A DNA stretch of 64,000 bases from Selenomonas sp. F0473 (GCF_000315545.1 NZ_JH992902.1:1198470-1262469); one strand, 5' to 3'; shown: positions 36,696 to 45,589, counted from the first letter of the stretch. The notes: generated by a model not told the origin, from the sequence alone. Program-made: numbers and translations.

Positions 36696-38264
36696 TCACC
36701 GCCTCTCCACCTGATCCAGCGTAATGCCGTACGTCGTCGCGTTGTAGCCCGTCAGCTCCGCGGCATTGTAAACCACGACGTTATTGTCGCTGCCGAAGGG
36801 GATGAGCGGCGGCGCCTCAACCGCCATATCCTGCAGTTCGTCATAGTATGCGCGGCGCCGGTCCATGTCGATCACCTCCGGCAATTCCTTAAAGACCGCG
36901 TCCGCCGCGGGGTTCTCATAGCCCACGTGGTACAGCTTATTATTGCTCCCCCACGTCGCCATATAGCTCTCCATCAGCGTCTCTGGCGCGTAGTTCGCAA
37001 GCCCGTGCGTCCCGATCGAAAAGTCGTAGTTGCCGGCGGACATGTATTTCGAATGCGTCGCGCTGTCGAGGATCAGAATGCGCGCTTCGATGTGCAGCTT
37101 CCGCAGCGCCGCCTGAAGATACTCGACCACTTCCTTGTAGGAGTAGCGGCTCAGCCCGTACTGCGGGATGAGGAACGTCGCCCGATAGGTCTCTCCTCCC
37201 ATCACTTCGTCCGCAAGGCGGACGGCCTCCGCCTCGTCGTGTACGAGCGGAATTTCTTTATAGAACGGATTGCAGCGGTTCAGCAGATTCATCGTCGGCT
37301 CCGACTGCCCGTTGAAATAGTACCGCACAATCGCTTCGCGGTCGATGAGAAGGCTGATCGCACGCATCATCCGCACATCCGAAAACGGGAAGCGGCTCTG
37401 GTTCACCGTCACATACTGATTGATCGTATTGCGGTTCGAAGAGACAGCAAAGCGCGGGTCCCGCAGCAGGGCGAGCGTGAGGGACGGCGTGAGCGAGCCG
37501 AGATCGAGGACGCCCTCCACCTCGCCCGCCCGCAGCGCCGAGAAGCGCGTGGCGGCGTTCGGCATGCTCACGAGCCGGATGTATTCGCTCTTTGCGGGCG
37601 TCCCGTGATAGCCGTCGAAACGCTTCAGCACGACATACTGCCCCGGTTTGCGGTCAACGATGGCAAAGGGGCCCGTGCCCACGGCATAGCCCGTGAAATC
37701 GCCCGACTCGATGTCAAAACACTTTGGACTGAACATCGGCGAGGAGAAGTTGATCATGCGGTAGACGAGCATCGGCTGCGGTTCGGAGAAACGCAGCTCC
37801 ACCTCGTCGTCGGCGATCTTCTCGATCCCCGCGTAGCCCGGATAGACGCGCGCGAGGAGGAATCCGTAAAACGACGACAGGCGATAGCCCATATTCTCCC
37901 AGCGGCGGAAATTCGCCACCACCGCGTCCGCGTCGAAGGGTTCGCCGTCTTGGAAGGAAATGCCGCGGCGCAGCTTGAACCGCCATACCGTCGCATCCTC
38001 GTTCGCCTGCCAAGACGCCGCGAGCACGCCGCGCAGATGGCCGTCGGCATCCACCCCGACGAGGGGTTCCCACACCATGCCGATACTGCTGATGTAATAG
38101 GGATCCTTCTCCCCCGGCGCGAGGTCGCGCGGCGCTGCGAGCGTGATCTCCGCGGGGTGCGCGCTCTTATCCTGCTGCACCGCCCCCGCGAGCACCGCCA
38201 GCCACAGCGCGAGGAATACCGCGAGCAGCCTGCATTTGCGCAGGTAAAACCGCAGTCGTCTCAT
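36696..38264 (-). CDS. Opp/Nik-family substrate-binding protein (SBP_bac_5)
   Basis: Predicted 522 residues. The N-terminus is basic then hydrophobic (LLAVFLALWLAVLAGAV) with no lipobox cysteine, so it is either cleaved or membrane anchored. Family blocks include WEPLVGVDADGHLRGVLAASW, WRFKLRRGISFQDGEPFDADAVVANF and YAVGTGPFAIVDRKPGQYVV, plus MMRAISLLIDREAIV. These place it with NikA/DppA/opine-metallophore binding proteins. In a B12-riboswitch operon surrounded by siderophore-type receptors, a cobalt- or nickel-chelate, or a small peptide-like metallophore, is a reasonable guess. Heme and dipeptides are alternatives. Confidence 0.85.
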   Translation of the reverse strand: MRRLRFYLRKCRLLAVFLALWLAVLAGAVQQDKSAHPAEITLAAPRDLAPGEKDPYYISSIGMVWEPLVGVDADGHLRGVLAASWQANEDATVWRFKLRRGISFQDGEPFDADAVVANFRRWENMGYRLSSFYGFLLARVYPGYAGIEKIADDEVELRFSEPQPMLVYRMINFSSPMFSPKCFDIESGDFTGYAVGTGPFAIVDRKPGQYVVLKRFDGYHGTPAKSEYIRLVSMPNAATRFSALRAGEVEGVLDLGSLTPSLTLALLRDPRFAVSSNRNTINQYVTVNQSRFPFSDVRMMRAISLLIDREAIVRYYFNGQSEPTMNLLNRCNPFYKEIPLVHDEAEAVRLADEVMGGETYRATFLIPQYGLSRYSYKEVVEYLQAALRKLHIEARILILDSATHSKYMSAGNYDFSIGTHGLANYAPETLMESYMATWGSNNKLYHVGYENPAADAVFKELPEVIDMDRRRAYYDELQDMAVEAPPLIPFGSDNNVVVYNAAELTGYNATTYGITLDQVERR

Positions 38265-38336
38265 GAAGCGCCTCCTCTCGGGCCGTCATGCGGAAAACGC
38301 CGCACACCGACAAGCGGTATGCGGCGTACGCATATA

Positions 38337-40541
38337 TTAAATATCAAACTGCGCCGAGAACATCCATGTGCGCGGCATCGACAGGCCGAACGTCGACGAC
38401 CCGCCGCGCCCCATCCAGTAACTCTTGTTGAGCGCGTTGTAGCACATGAGGCTCAGCTTCGTCGGCACCGTGTTGATGCGCGTCTTATACGTCATCCCGA
38501 GATCCACCGTCGCGTACGCGGGGATCTCGATCTTGCCCCTGCCCGACGTATTCTCAATGTAGGCCTTATCGCTCCAAACGAGGCGCCCGATGAAGCTGCA
38601 CGCGTCCGTCGGCTCATAGGTAAGACCGACGACGCCCGAGTACTTTGCGGCGCCCGTGACGAACGCGCCGTCCTTCGCCCCGCCCGCCGTATGCGCTCGT
38701 TCGGCGTCGAGATAGAGGAGGCCGCCCGTCACCGTCCACTTCGCGTGAGGCTTGCCGTTCGCCGTGTACTCGATCCCGCGGTAGCGGTTCTTGCCGTCCG
38801 CCGCGCGGCGATAGTTGGTGCCGCCGAGCGGCACGTCAATCAGATTCGGCTCGTCGATCTCGAAGAAGCTCAGCGTCGAAAGCACGCCGCCCGCCAGATG
38901 CTTGACGCCGATCTCGTTCTGCCTGCTCCGCACGGGCGCGAGCGTTTCCCCCTCGTTGATATACGTTTTTGTGCTGCTGTTCATGACAACCGCGCCGCGC
39001 GAGAAACTCTCCGTATGCCCGTAGTAGATCGACGTGCGCTCCGTCGGACGGTAGGTCAGTCCCCACGTCGGCAGGATATTCGTGTTCTCGATCGTCTTGC
39101 CCGAGGAAATATTTTTGAAATGCTCATGTTTCTGCGACGCCGCGAGCAGTACGTTCCACTTGCCGACGTGCATGGCGTCCGCAAGCGTCACGCCGACGTT
39201 CAGCTCCTCCCACTGCGGCAGATAGGGCTTATAGCTCGGCACCGTAAAGCCCGGCAGGAAGGAAATCCCGTCGTAGAGGTTCCCGCCGTAGAGATTATAG
39301 CCGCTCCAATTGTTCGCGTTCCAGTACTTCGCCCACGAGCGGTCGACGGACAGCGCAAAATCGTGATGCACCGCCCCCGTCACCGCGGTTCCCTTGATGC
39401 CCGCCTGCAAATAGACGTTGCGCGCCGCCTCGTGCTGCGCGTTCGAGCGGTTGCTCCCGGTGAAGTTCCCGTTCGCGTCGAATGCCAAACTGGCGCCCGA
39501 GTTGTACTTCTCCCCGTCGCGGCGCGAGAATCCGACGTTGAAGAACGCCGTATAGCGGTCGTCGATCTTTTGCTCGTGATTCAGCGTGAGGATATGCCCC
39601 CACATGCGTTTCGTCGTCTCCTTGAAGTCGTACGGCGTCGCCGCATCCGGCACCGTCGGCAGCTGCGCCGTATTGCCCGTGTAGGTGAACCAGCGCTGCG
39701 CGCCGTCCACGCGCTGGTCGAAGAATCCCGCGAAGAGATTCGTCGTGCTCCGCGCATCATGGTGGTCGAGGTTGAAGAAGATATTGCTGTTGTGCATCTC
39801 GGCGTCCCGCAGCGACATCTTCCCGTGCAGAAGCTCGCCGTTCACGCGCAGCCCCCACGCCTCGTCCCTGCCGAAGCGGCGGCCGACGTCGATGTACTCG
39901 CCGAACGTCCCGCGTCCGCTCACGACCTGCGTATAGCGCGTGACGGGCACGGCGCCCGCACGCTTCGTCACGATATTGACCGTGCCGGGCGCCGGCGTCG
40001 CGCCGCCGTTCGTGCCGTTGTTGGACATGCTGACGCCGTTGACGGCGGCGTTCGGTCCCGAGGTGATGTCCATGCGCGCGATCACATGAGACGGCGGCGT
40101 CGTGAACTGCGAGTAAAGACTCGGCACGCCGTTCACCATCATGTGGTTGCCGTTCATATTGATGCCGCGCATGGAGAAGTCGCTGTACATCGGCGAGCTC
40201 GTGCTCGAGCGGATGGACGGGTTGTTGAGCAGCACGTTCGCGAGCGGCTGGCTCGGGTCGTTGTACGTCTCGAGCATCTTCTCCGTCATGCTCATCTCCG
40301 AATACGGCACCGCAAAGATGCTCTGCGCGCCGAGCACGCCGAGTTTCGTCTGCTCCTGTACCATGCCGCCCGGCACGCTCTCGCGCCGGCCCTCCACGTC
40401 GACGGGATCGAGCTCATAGGTATCGACCGATCCCGCCCCGCGGCCGTCCGTCTTCTCTGCGGCGGATGCGGCATGCGCCGACGGACAGGCATACATCGTA
40501 AGTGCCGCGAGCACCGCCGCGGTCAGTTGTTTCCTACGCAT
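38337..40541 (-). CDS. TonB-dependent siderophore-type receptor
   Basis: Predicted 734 residues; tandem ATGs at 40544 and 40541 follow GGGAG, the second being better spaced. Signal peptide RRKQLTAAVLAALTMYACPS, linker VDTYELDPVDVEGRRE, plug with FSMRGINMNGNHMMVNGVPS, IARMDITSGPNAAVNGVS and GTVNIVTKRAG, and a barrel ending FSAQFDI. Part of the three-receptor set of this operon. It starts 19 bp after the preceding receptor and lies 72 bp before the binding-protein gene. The TGP(N) plug loop is shared with the other right-hand receptors and separates them from the KGPG receptors on the left. Confidence 0.88.
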   Translation of the reverse strand: MRRKQLTAAVLAALTMYACPSAHAASAAEKTDGRGAGSVDTYELDPVDVEGRRESVPGGMVQEQTKLGVLGAQSIFAVPYSEMSMTEKMLETYNDPSQPLANVLLNNPSIRSSTSSPMYSDFSMRGINMNGNHMMVNGVPSLYSQFTTPPSHVIARMDITSGPNAAVNGVSMSNNGTNGGATPAPGTVNIVTKRAGAVPVTRYTQVVSGRGTFGEYIDVGRRFGRDEAWGLRVNGELLHGKMSLRDAEMHNSNIFFNLDHHDARSTTNLFAGFFDQRVDGAQRWFTYTGNTAQLPTVPDAATPYDFKETTKRMWGHILTLNHEQKIDDRYTAFFNVGFSRRDGEKYNSGASLAFDANGNFTGSNRSNAQHEAARNVYLQAGIKGTAVTGAVHHDFALSVDRSWAKYWNANNWSGYNLYGGNLYDGISFLPGFTVPSYKPYLPQWEELNVGVTLADAMHVGKWNVLLAASQKHEHFKNISSGKTIENTNILPTWGLTYRPTERTSIYYGHTESFSRGAVVMNSSTKTYINEGETLAPVRSRQNEIGVKHLAGGVLSTLSFFEIDEPNLIDVPLGGTNYRRAADGKNRYRGIEYTANGKPHAKWTVTGGLLYLDAERAHTAGGAKDGAFVTGAAKYSGVVGLTYEPTDACSFIGRLVWSDKAYIENTSGRGKIEIPAYATVDLGMTYKTRINTVPTKLSLMCYNALNKSYWMGRGGSSTFGLSMPRTWMFSAQFDI

Positions 40542-40559
40542 CATTTCTCTCCCGCCCCC

Positions 40560-42755
40560 TTACAGATCCATCGCCATCGAGAGCGCGAACGTGCGCGGCG
40601 TCGAGAGATAAAGGCTCTTATCGGAGCGCGACGCCATCCAGTACTCCTTGTCGAGCACGTTGTAGACCGTCAGGCCGAACGTCGTCGGCACGGAGCCGAG
40701 CCGCGTCTTATAGGTCACGCCGAGATCGAACACGGTATTCGAGGGGACTTTAAATTTTTCATCGTACGTCCATGCCGCCCCCGCGTAAGTCATGCGGGCA
40801 AAGGCGCCGAATTTCTCATCCGCCGTATAGCGCGCCATGATCGTCCCGTTCCAACGCGGCTGTCCGTCGGGCGTCATGCCGTTCTGCGCGCCGTTCTTCG
40901 TTTTCTCTTTGGTCGCGCGCATATAGGCAAGCCCCGCCGCAAGCGACCATTTCGGCGCGATCTTGCCGCCGATGCCGAGTTCGACGCCGCGGTGACGCTC
41001 CTCGCCGTTCTGCTCCAAATACAGCCTGCTGTTGCGGGTCACTTCGATATTATTCGCCTGCGTGATGTCAAAGAGCGCAAGGGAATAGAGCACGCCCTTA
41101 TTGCCGTACTTCACGCCGATTTCGTTCTGCTTCGTTTTAGAGGGCGGCAGAATCTCCCCCCCGTTCGCATATTTGGTCGCAACGGCGGCTCCGACGTCAA
41201 AATACTCCGCGTGGCTCGCATAGACGGTAATATCTTCCGTAGGGCGGTAGGAGAGCGCGTAGGTCGGCGTCGTCGCGCTCGAATCCACGCTCGACGATAC
41301 GCGTCCCGTGTGCAGATTATAGGATTTCACATTCGCGGAATGATGATGTACGCCGAGGATCATGTTCCACTTATTGAACGTAATCGAGTCGACAAGCGAG
41401 ACGCCCTTGATGCTCGTCTTATTGTTCATCGAGGTATCGTAAGCCGTATTCGCCATACTGTGCTGATTGAGGATGCCCGTATAGAGGTTGCCCGTGCCGA
41501 GAGAATACACGGTGGTGCCGTCGGGCACCGCCTCCCGCGCGCGCCATGCGCGGTCGGCGGCCAGCGTGACCTCGTGTTCCGCCGCGCCTGTATCAAATTT
41601 GCCGCCGACGCCCATCTGGATATAGTGCGCGCGCTGCGGCGTTGAGGACCGCTGCGCTCTGAGATCGAAATTCCCCGCGTCGTCCAAAATCGTGAGCGCG
41701 CTGTACTCGTACATGACGTTCTTGTTCAGCTTGTTCCGCAGCAGCCCCGCGTTCAGGAACCATTTCCAATCCTCCGAGAACTTCTGCTCGTGATTGAGGA
41801 TCATCATCCAGCCGTAGGATTCCTTGTCCATCCCGTCGAACGCATAGTTGCGCGACGCTTTCGGCACGGCCGGCAGGCGGCTGATTTTGGGGGTCCCGTC
41901 CGGATTGCTGCCGATCTTGAACCAGCGCTGCCCGCCGACGATCTCGTTCTGACGGTAGCCCGTGAAGAAGTTGGTCTTGCTCCTCGCGTCCTGCCGGTCG
42001 AGGTTGATATAGATGCCCGCAGATTTGACCTTCTGCCCGTCGACCGCGGTCTCGCCGTCCACCTTCTCCGCGTTGAGGCGCACGCCCCATGTGCGGTTCT
42101 TGCCGAAACGACGCCCGAGATCGAAATAAAATCCGCCCATACTATGCCCGGAGTGCGTTAGCGTGAGCCGCGTAATATCCTCATGGGCCCGCTTCGTCGT
42201 AAAGTTCACAATGCCGCCGGCCGCCGTCGACTCGTAGTGGGTGCCCGTACCCGCAAGGCCGCTGTTCGGCCCCGAGATCACGTCGGTCTTCTCCACGGCG
42301 AACATCGGCGCGTTGAACTGCGTGAACATGCCCGGCACATTGTTGACATAGGTGCTCGTACCGTTCGCGCGGAACCCGCGATGCTGGAAGTCGTTGTGCA
42401 GGATGCTGCCCGTCGGGCGGATCGACGGCGAGATCGAGAGCACGCTGTCGAGCGGCTGCGTCGGGTCGCTAAAACTCTGAATCGTCTCCTTCGTGATGTT
42501 CGTCGTCGTGAAGGGGGTCTCCATCGCGGACTTCTCGCCGAGGAAACCGACCGTGCCCTCCGTCGCGGTGAAGTTTTCCGCGCCCTCCTCCGCACGCCGT
42601 CCCTCGACATCGACCGGGTCAAGCTCGTAGGTATCGACCGACGTCCCTCCCCCGCGGACATCCGCCTTCTCTGCGGCAGACGCGCCGCTTCCCCATACCG
42701 TGCTCGTCCCGAGCGCCGCAATCGCGACCGCAAGCGCCAGCTTTCGTTTTTTCAT
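40560..42755 (-). CDS. TonB-dependent siderophore-type receptor (first gene after riboswitch)
   Basis: Predicted 731 residues from ATG 42755, with GGAGGAG 8 bases upstream. The signal peptide KKRKLALAVAIAALGTSTVW is nearly the same as those of the receptors at 51544 and 57754. The linker is VDTYELDPVDVEGRR, the plug has HRGFRANGTSTYVNNVPG, VEKTDVISGPNSGLAGTG and GIVNFTTKRAH, and the barrel ends ALSMAMDL. First cistron under the riboswitch at 42920-43078. It is probably a paralogue arising with the right-hand receptors by duplication that included the riboswitch. Confidence 0.88.
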   Translation of the reverse strand: MKKRKLALAVAIAALGTSTVWGSGASAAEKADVRGGGTSVDTYELDPVDVEGRRAEEGAENFTATEGTVGFLGEKSAMETPFTTTNITKETIQSFSDPTQPLDSVLSISPSIRPTGSILHNDFQHRGFRANGTSTYVNNVPGMFTQFNAPMFAVEKTDVISGPNSGLAGTGTHYESTAAGGIVNFTTKRAHEDITRLTLTHSGHSMGGFYFDLGRRFGKNRTWGVRLNAEKVDGETAVDGQKVKSAGIYINLDRQDARSKTNFFTGYRQNEIVGGQRWFKIGSNPDGTPKISRLPAVPKASRNYAFDGMDKESYGWMMILNHEQKFSEDWKWFLNAGLLRNKLNKNVMYEYSALTILDDAGNFDLRAQRSSTPQRAHYIQMGVGGKFDTGAAEHEVTLAADRAWRAREAVPDGTTVYSLGTGNLYTGILNQHSMANTAYDTSMNNKTSIKGVSLVDSITFNKWNMILGVHHHSANVKSYNLHTGRVSSSVDSSATTPTYALSYRPTEDITVYASHAEYFDVGAAVATKYANGGEILPPSKTKQNEIGVKYGNKGVLYSLALFDITQANNIEVTRNSRLYLEQNGEERHRGVELGIGGKIAPKWSLAAGLAYMRATKEKTKNGAQNGMTPDGQPRWNGTIMARYTADEKFGAFARMTYAGAAWTYDEKFKVPSNTVFDLGVTYKTRLGSVPTTFGLTVYNVLDKEYWMASRSDKSLYLSTPRTFALSMAMDL

Positions 42756-42827
42756 GTGAAATGCTCCTCCCAAATCCGTGGCGCGCCTCCGCGCCGCTAT
42801 CCATTCCCCGGACTTCATCGTACGCAC

Positions 42828-42864
42828 AAAAAAACGCTGCCGTCCCGTCCGTCGCGGGATGCAG
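42828..42864 (-). terminator. Riboswitch expression-platform terminator
   Basis: Minus-strand CTGC-A-TCCCG, loop, CGGGA-CG-GCAG then CGTTTTTTT between the aptamer and the receptor start. The intergenic region 42756-43508 holds this, the aptamer, the promoter and a long leader for the SHMT-like gene. Confidence 0.75.
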
Positions 42865-42919
42865 TGGGGGGACGGCCGGCGGCGCATCCGCGCGCATCGG
42901 CTCATTCATCCTTCTCGGC

Positions 42920-43078
42920 GCACGAGATTCGGTAGGTCTTCCGGCTCTGCGTCATCGTCCGCCCCGCCTTCCCGCTTGCGCAGTGACATTGTGGGGCTTC
43001 CTCGGCATTACGGCGGCGGGACCGCATCGGCTTTGCACCGATTTCCCTGTTATCCCCGAAGGGCACCGAATCTGCTTA
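42920..43078 (-). promoter_or_regulatory. Cobalamin (B12) riboswitch aptamer
   Basis: Minus strand: ATTCGGTGCCC, GGTGCAAAGCCGATGCGGTC, CCGCCGCCGTAATGCCGAGG, the B12 box TGTCACTGCG and the closing AGCCGGAAGACCTACCGAAT. The outer strands GATTCGGT and ACCGAATC form P1. It is very similar to the copy at 60165-60345. Confidence 0.93.
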
Positions 43079-43108
43079 TGAAGTTAAAATAAGATAAATA
43101 CTGATTGG

Positions 43109-43137
43109 AGTATAGCTAAGGTTTATGCTGTTGTCAA
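43109..43137 (-). promoter_or_regulatory. Sigma-70 promoter of the receptor/ABC-importer operon
   Basis: Minus-strand TTGACA at 43132-43137 and TATACT at 43109-43114, 17-base spacer, directly upstream of the riboswitch. Confidence 0.85.
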
Positions 43138-43250
43138 CCGATTTTATCATCATTGCCGCCGTATCTATGCAAAAAAGACGTTCGGCTCCCGTGTATTTTT
43201 TCACGCATAACTTGTATTTATTCTTTTCATGCGAAACTTTCATGCGCTTT

Positions 43251-43280
43251 TTGTCAGAATTTTAGTAGGAAAAGTAAACT
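43251..43280 (+). promoter_or_regulatory. Tentative promoter for SHMT-like gene 1
   Basis: TTGTCA at 43251-43256 and TAAACT at 43275-43280 with an 18-base spacer. If used, the leader would be about 220 bases long, unusually long for this window. Confidence 0.3.
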
Positions 43281-43508
43281 TGACGCAGAATTATTCACAT
43301 AAAGCAGGCGGGCAGACGTACGATCTGAATACGCCAAAATGCAGCTTTATTATGATGAGAACAACGGATGCGGCAATGCTGCCGAACACGTCTATGCGCA
43401 AGGAATGCAGACCTTGGCTGCGCGCCCCCCGCTCCGACGGTCCGCGCGCATATGCGTCATCATGCCCCGACACAACGTGTGCCGGTGTCCGAAAGGAGAA
43501 ACTGCATT

Positions 43509-44834
43509 ATGGAAACAGAAAGCTTGCTCAATCACCTCAAGGGTTTCGACGCGGAGATCTTTGAGCTCCTGCAGGAAGAGATCCGCCAGCAGCGCTATAC
43601 CCTATCGCTCATCCCGACGGTCAACGCGATGTCGCCGCTCGCCGCCTATCTCGAGGGGAGCCTCCTCACCAACAGCACGATCGACCGCTGCGGCGGCCGC
43701 GTGAGCGCGATCGAAGAGCTCGTACGCGCCCGCGTGCGGGAACTCTTCGGCAGCGAGCACGCCATCGTGCGCTTCGGCAGTCTCGCCGCCGCCTCGCGCG
43801 TGGTCTTCCTCGGCCTCCTGCAGCAGGGGGACCGCGTGCTCTCGTTCAATCGACGCAAAGAGGAACACTGCGCCGGGCTGAATTACGCCTTCGAGAATTT
43901 CGGCATCGATCCCGCCGCGCAGCAGGTTGACTGGAACGCCGTGACGGAACTCGCGCAGCGGGTTAAGCCGAAGCTCATCGTCTTCTCCCCCGTCAGCTAT
44001 CCGCGCATCCCGAACTACGAAAAGCTGGCGGAGGTCGCCCGCGCGGTCGGCGCGTATCTCTGGGTGGACATCGGACAGAGCGTCGGCCTCATCGCCGCGG
44101 GGCTCCTGCCCTCCCCCGTTGCCCATGCCGACGTGGTGACCTTCCCCACGAACGACTCCCTGCACGGTCCGGACGGCGCCGTCGTTCTCTGTAAGGAAGC
44201 CGTCGCCGGAAAACTGGACATGTCGGTGGAGAACACGGGGCACAGCGCGCTCCACATGAACCATCTGGCGGCGCTCGGCATCGCGCTCCACGAGGCGGCG
44301 AGCCCGACTTTCAAAGCGTACGGGCGTCAGGTCGTGGCGAACGCCAAGGCGCTCGCAGCCTCCCTTGAGCAGAACGGAACGAAGCTCCTCTGCGGCGGTA
44401 CGGACACACACCTCGTCCTCGCGGCCCCCGCCGCGGGCGTCCGGCTCGTCGACACCGCGCATCGGCTGGCGCGCATCGGACTGCGCGTCAAACCCGACGT
44501 CGTGCCGACGATGACGGACGGAACGACGCTCGACGCGCTGCGGCTCTCGAGCCTGAACCCGACGACCCGCGCCCTCAAAGAGGAGGACATGGCGGCCGTC
44601 GGCAGGATCCTCGCCAAGGTGCTCGCGGCCGTGCCCTCCGACGAGACGCTCGAAACGCTGCGGCAGGAAGTCGCCGCGCTCATCGTGAACAAACCCATCT
44701 TCTCCAACGAGTGGTATGTCGACGTCAGCGCCGACGACAGCACCTTCTACGACGAGACCAGCGCGGGCGCCGTCCACGAACATGTCGCGCGCGCACGCAT
44801 GAGCACGATTAAGAAACTCTTCCGCTGGAAGTAG
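43509..44834 (+). CDS. SHMT-like protein lacking the PLP lysine, copy 1
   Basis: Predicted 441 residues from ATG 43509 (AAGGAG 10 bases upstream). The overall plan is serine hydroxymethyltransferase: N-terminal MSPLAAYLEGSLLTNS, then VDIGQSVGLIAAGLLPSPV aligning with the VDMAHVAGL region, LCGGTDTHLVL and LRLSSLNPTTRALKEEDM. The active-site block that normally reads THKTLxGPRGG reads TNDSLHGPDGA, so the Schiff-base lysine is Asp216 and the following Arg is Asp. The His of the VDMAH motif is Gln190; Asp187 is kept. A normal PLP-dependent aldol reaction seems impossible, so it may be a pseudoenzyme with a binding or regulatory role, or a changed cofactor. Divergent from the riboswitch operon at 43.1 kb. 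Confidence 0.8.
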   Translation: METESLLNHLKGFDAEIFELLQEEIRQQRYTLSLIPTVNAMSPLAAYLEGSLLTNSTIDRCGGRVSAIEELVRARVRELFGSEHAIVRFGSLAAASRVVFLGLLQQGDRVLSFNRRKEEHCAGLNYAFENFGIDPAAQQVDWNAVTELAQRVKPKLIVFSPVSYPRIPNYEKLAEVARAVGAYLWVDIGQSVGLIAAGLLPSPVAHADVVTFPTNDSLHGPDGAVVLCKEAVAGKLDMSVENTGHSALHMNHLAALGIALHEAASPTFKAYGRQVVANAKALAASLEQNGTKLLCGGTDTHLVLAAPAAGVRLVDTAHRLARIGLRVKPDVVPTMTDGTTLDALRLSSLNPTTRALKEEDMAAVGRILAKVLAAVPSDETLETLRQEVAALIVNKPIFSNEWYVDVSADDSTFYDETSAGAVHEHVARARMSTIKKLFRWK

Positions 44835-44856
44835 CGGCGGTTTTGGAAATGGAATC

Positions 44857-44890
44857 AAAAAGGAGGACCGCAGAGGGTTCTCCTTTTTTG
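44857..44890 (+). terminator. Terminator of SHMT-like gene 1
   Basis: AAAAAGGAGGACC, GCAGAG loop, GGTTCTCCTTTTTT just after the stop. Confidence 0.85.
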
Positions 44891-44908
44891 ATGCTCATCT
44901 TTCGGTAA

Positions 44909-44937
44909 TTGCGGCAGCGAGCTATTAATGATATAAT
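44909..44937 (+). promoter_or_regulatory. Promoter of the Doc-type toxin-antitoxin operon
   Basis: TTGCGG at 44909-44914 and TATAAT at 44932-44937, 17-base spacer. Confidence 0.75.
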
Positions 44938-44969
44938 TGTTGTATAACAGCATAGAAAGGACGCCTCAT

Positions 44970-45125
44970 ATGAAATTGCAAAAACAACAGCCTACGCAGA
45001 CCCCCCAACCGCTTCACATACAGACAAGCGAGAATACCCCCATGCTAGAAGAAAAGATTCGTCGTTCTTCAGAAAAATTCATCAAACGAAATTATCGCCT
45101 ATATAAAGCACTAGAAAACAAATGA
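44970..45125 (+). CDS. Small antitoxin of a Fic/Doc-type module
   Basis: Predicted 51 residues from ATG 44970 (AAAGGA 8 bases upstream). The N-terminal half is Gln/Thr/Pro-rich and probably disordered. The C-terminal half, LEEKIRRSSEKFIKRNYRLY, is a charged helix of the sort that wraps a Doc toxin. Its stop overlaps the toxin start (ATGA), the usual antitoxin-first arrangement. No DNA-binding fold is evident, so autoregulation is uncertain. Confidence 0.65.
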   Translation: MKLQKQQPTQTPQPLHIQTSENTPMLEEKIRRSSEKFIKRNYRLYKALENK

Positions 45126-45529
45126 ACAGTGTACATGGAATCATACAGTTTATCCTAAAAGACGTTATCGCATTCCATGAACGATTGGAAGAAATTTTCG
45201 TCGTGAATCATGGAATTCATGACAAAGGTCTTTTAGAGTCAGCCGTACATGCTCCGTTTCAAACCTTTGGCAGCCATGATTTATACCCGACCTTGTTCGA
45301 TAAAGCCGCACAGCTCTGTTTCGGCTTAGCAAAAGACCACCTGTTCAAGGATGGAAATAAACGCACAGCCCTGCACAGCATGCTTGTATTTTTGGATGTG
45401 AACGGTATCTCTATAGACTACGATGAAACTGAAATGGAAGAGCTGATTATCTCAGTTGCCGTAGGTGATATGACAAGCCCGCAGCTATCCGTATGGCTGC
45501 AGGAGCATTCAGTAGATTTCAATAGATAA
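45122..45529 (+). CDS. Doc-like toxin (Fic family, death-on-curing type)
   Basis: Predicted 135 residues. The active-site motif HLFKDGNKRTA at about 73-83 matches the Doc form H.F.D.NKR. The upstream GLLESAVHAP and FDKAAQLCFGLAKD blocks match the Doc fold. Phage P1 Doc phosphorylates elongation factor Tu; this protein keeps the catalytic His, Asp and the NKR triad. Translation is coupled to the small gene before it, making a two-gene toxin-antitoxin unit that AT content sets apart from its GC-rich neighbours, suggesting acquisition. Confidence 0.85.
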   Translation: MNSVHGIIQFILKDVIAFHERLEEIFVVNHGIHDKGLLESAVHAPFQTFGSHDLYPTLFDKAAQLCFGLAKDHLFKDGNKRTALHSMLVFLDVNGISIDYDETEMEELIISVAVGDMTSPQLSVWLQEHSVDFNR

Positions 45530-45538
45530 TATATAACT

Positions 45539-45575
45539 CCGCCCCGACAGCATATCCGTCGGGGCGGGTTTTATA
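45539..45575. terminator. Shared terminator between convergent Doc and BtuB-like genes
   Basis: CCGCCCCGAC, 9-base loop, GTCGGGGCGG then GTTTTAT on the plus strand; the minus strand exits into an AT-rich run. It closes both the toxin operon and the long right-hand uptake operon. Confidence 0.85.
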
Positions 45576-45589
45576 TGCGTATGAAGGAA

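Noticed and set aside
36576-41645. A 1689-codon open frame on the plus strand
   Set aside because: It lies opposite the ABC importer and receptor genes, has no family blocks and an Arg/His-rich composition typical of the complement of GC-rich coding DNA.
43509-44834. Ordinary glyA (serine hydroxymethyltransferase)
   Set aside because: The PLP lysine and the adjacent arginine are replaced, so the normal enzyme name would mislead.
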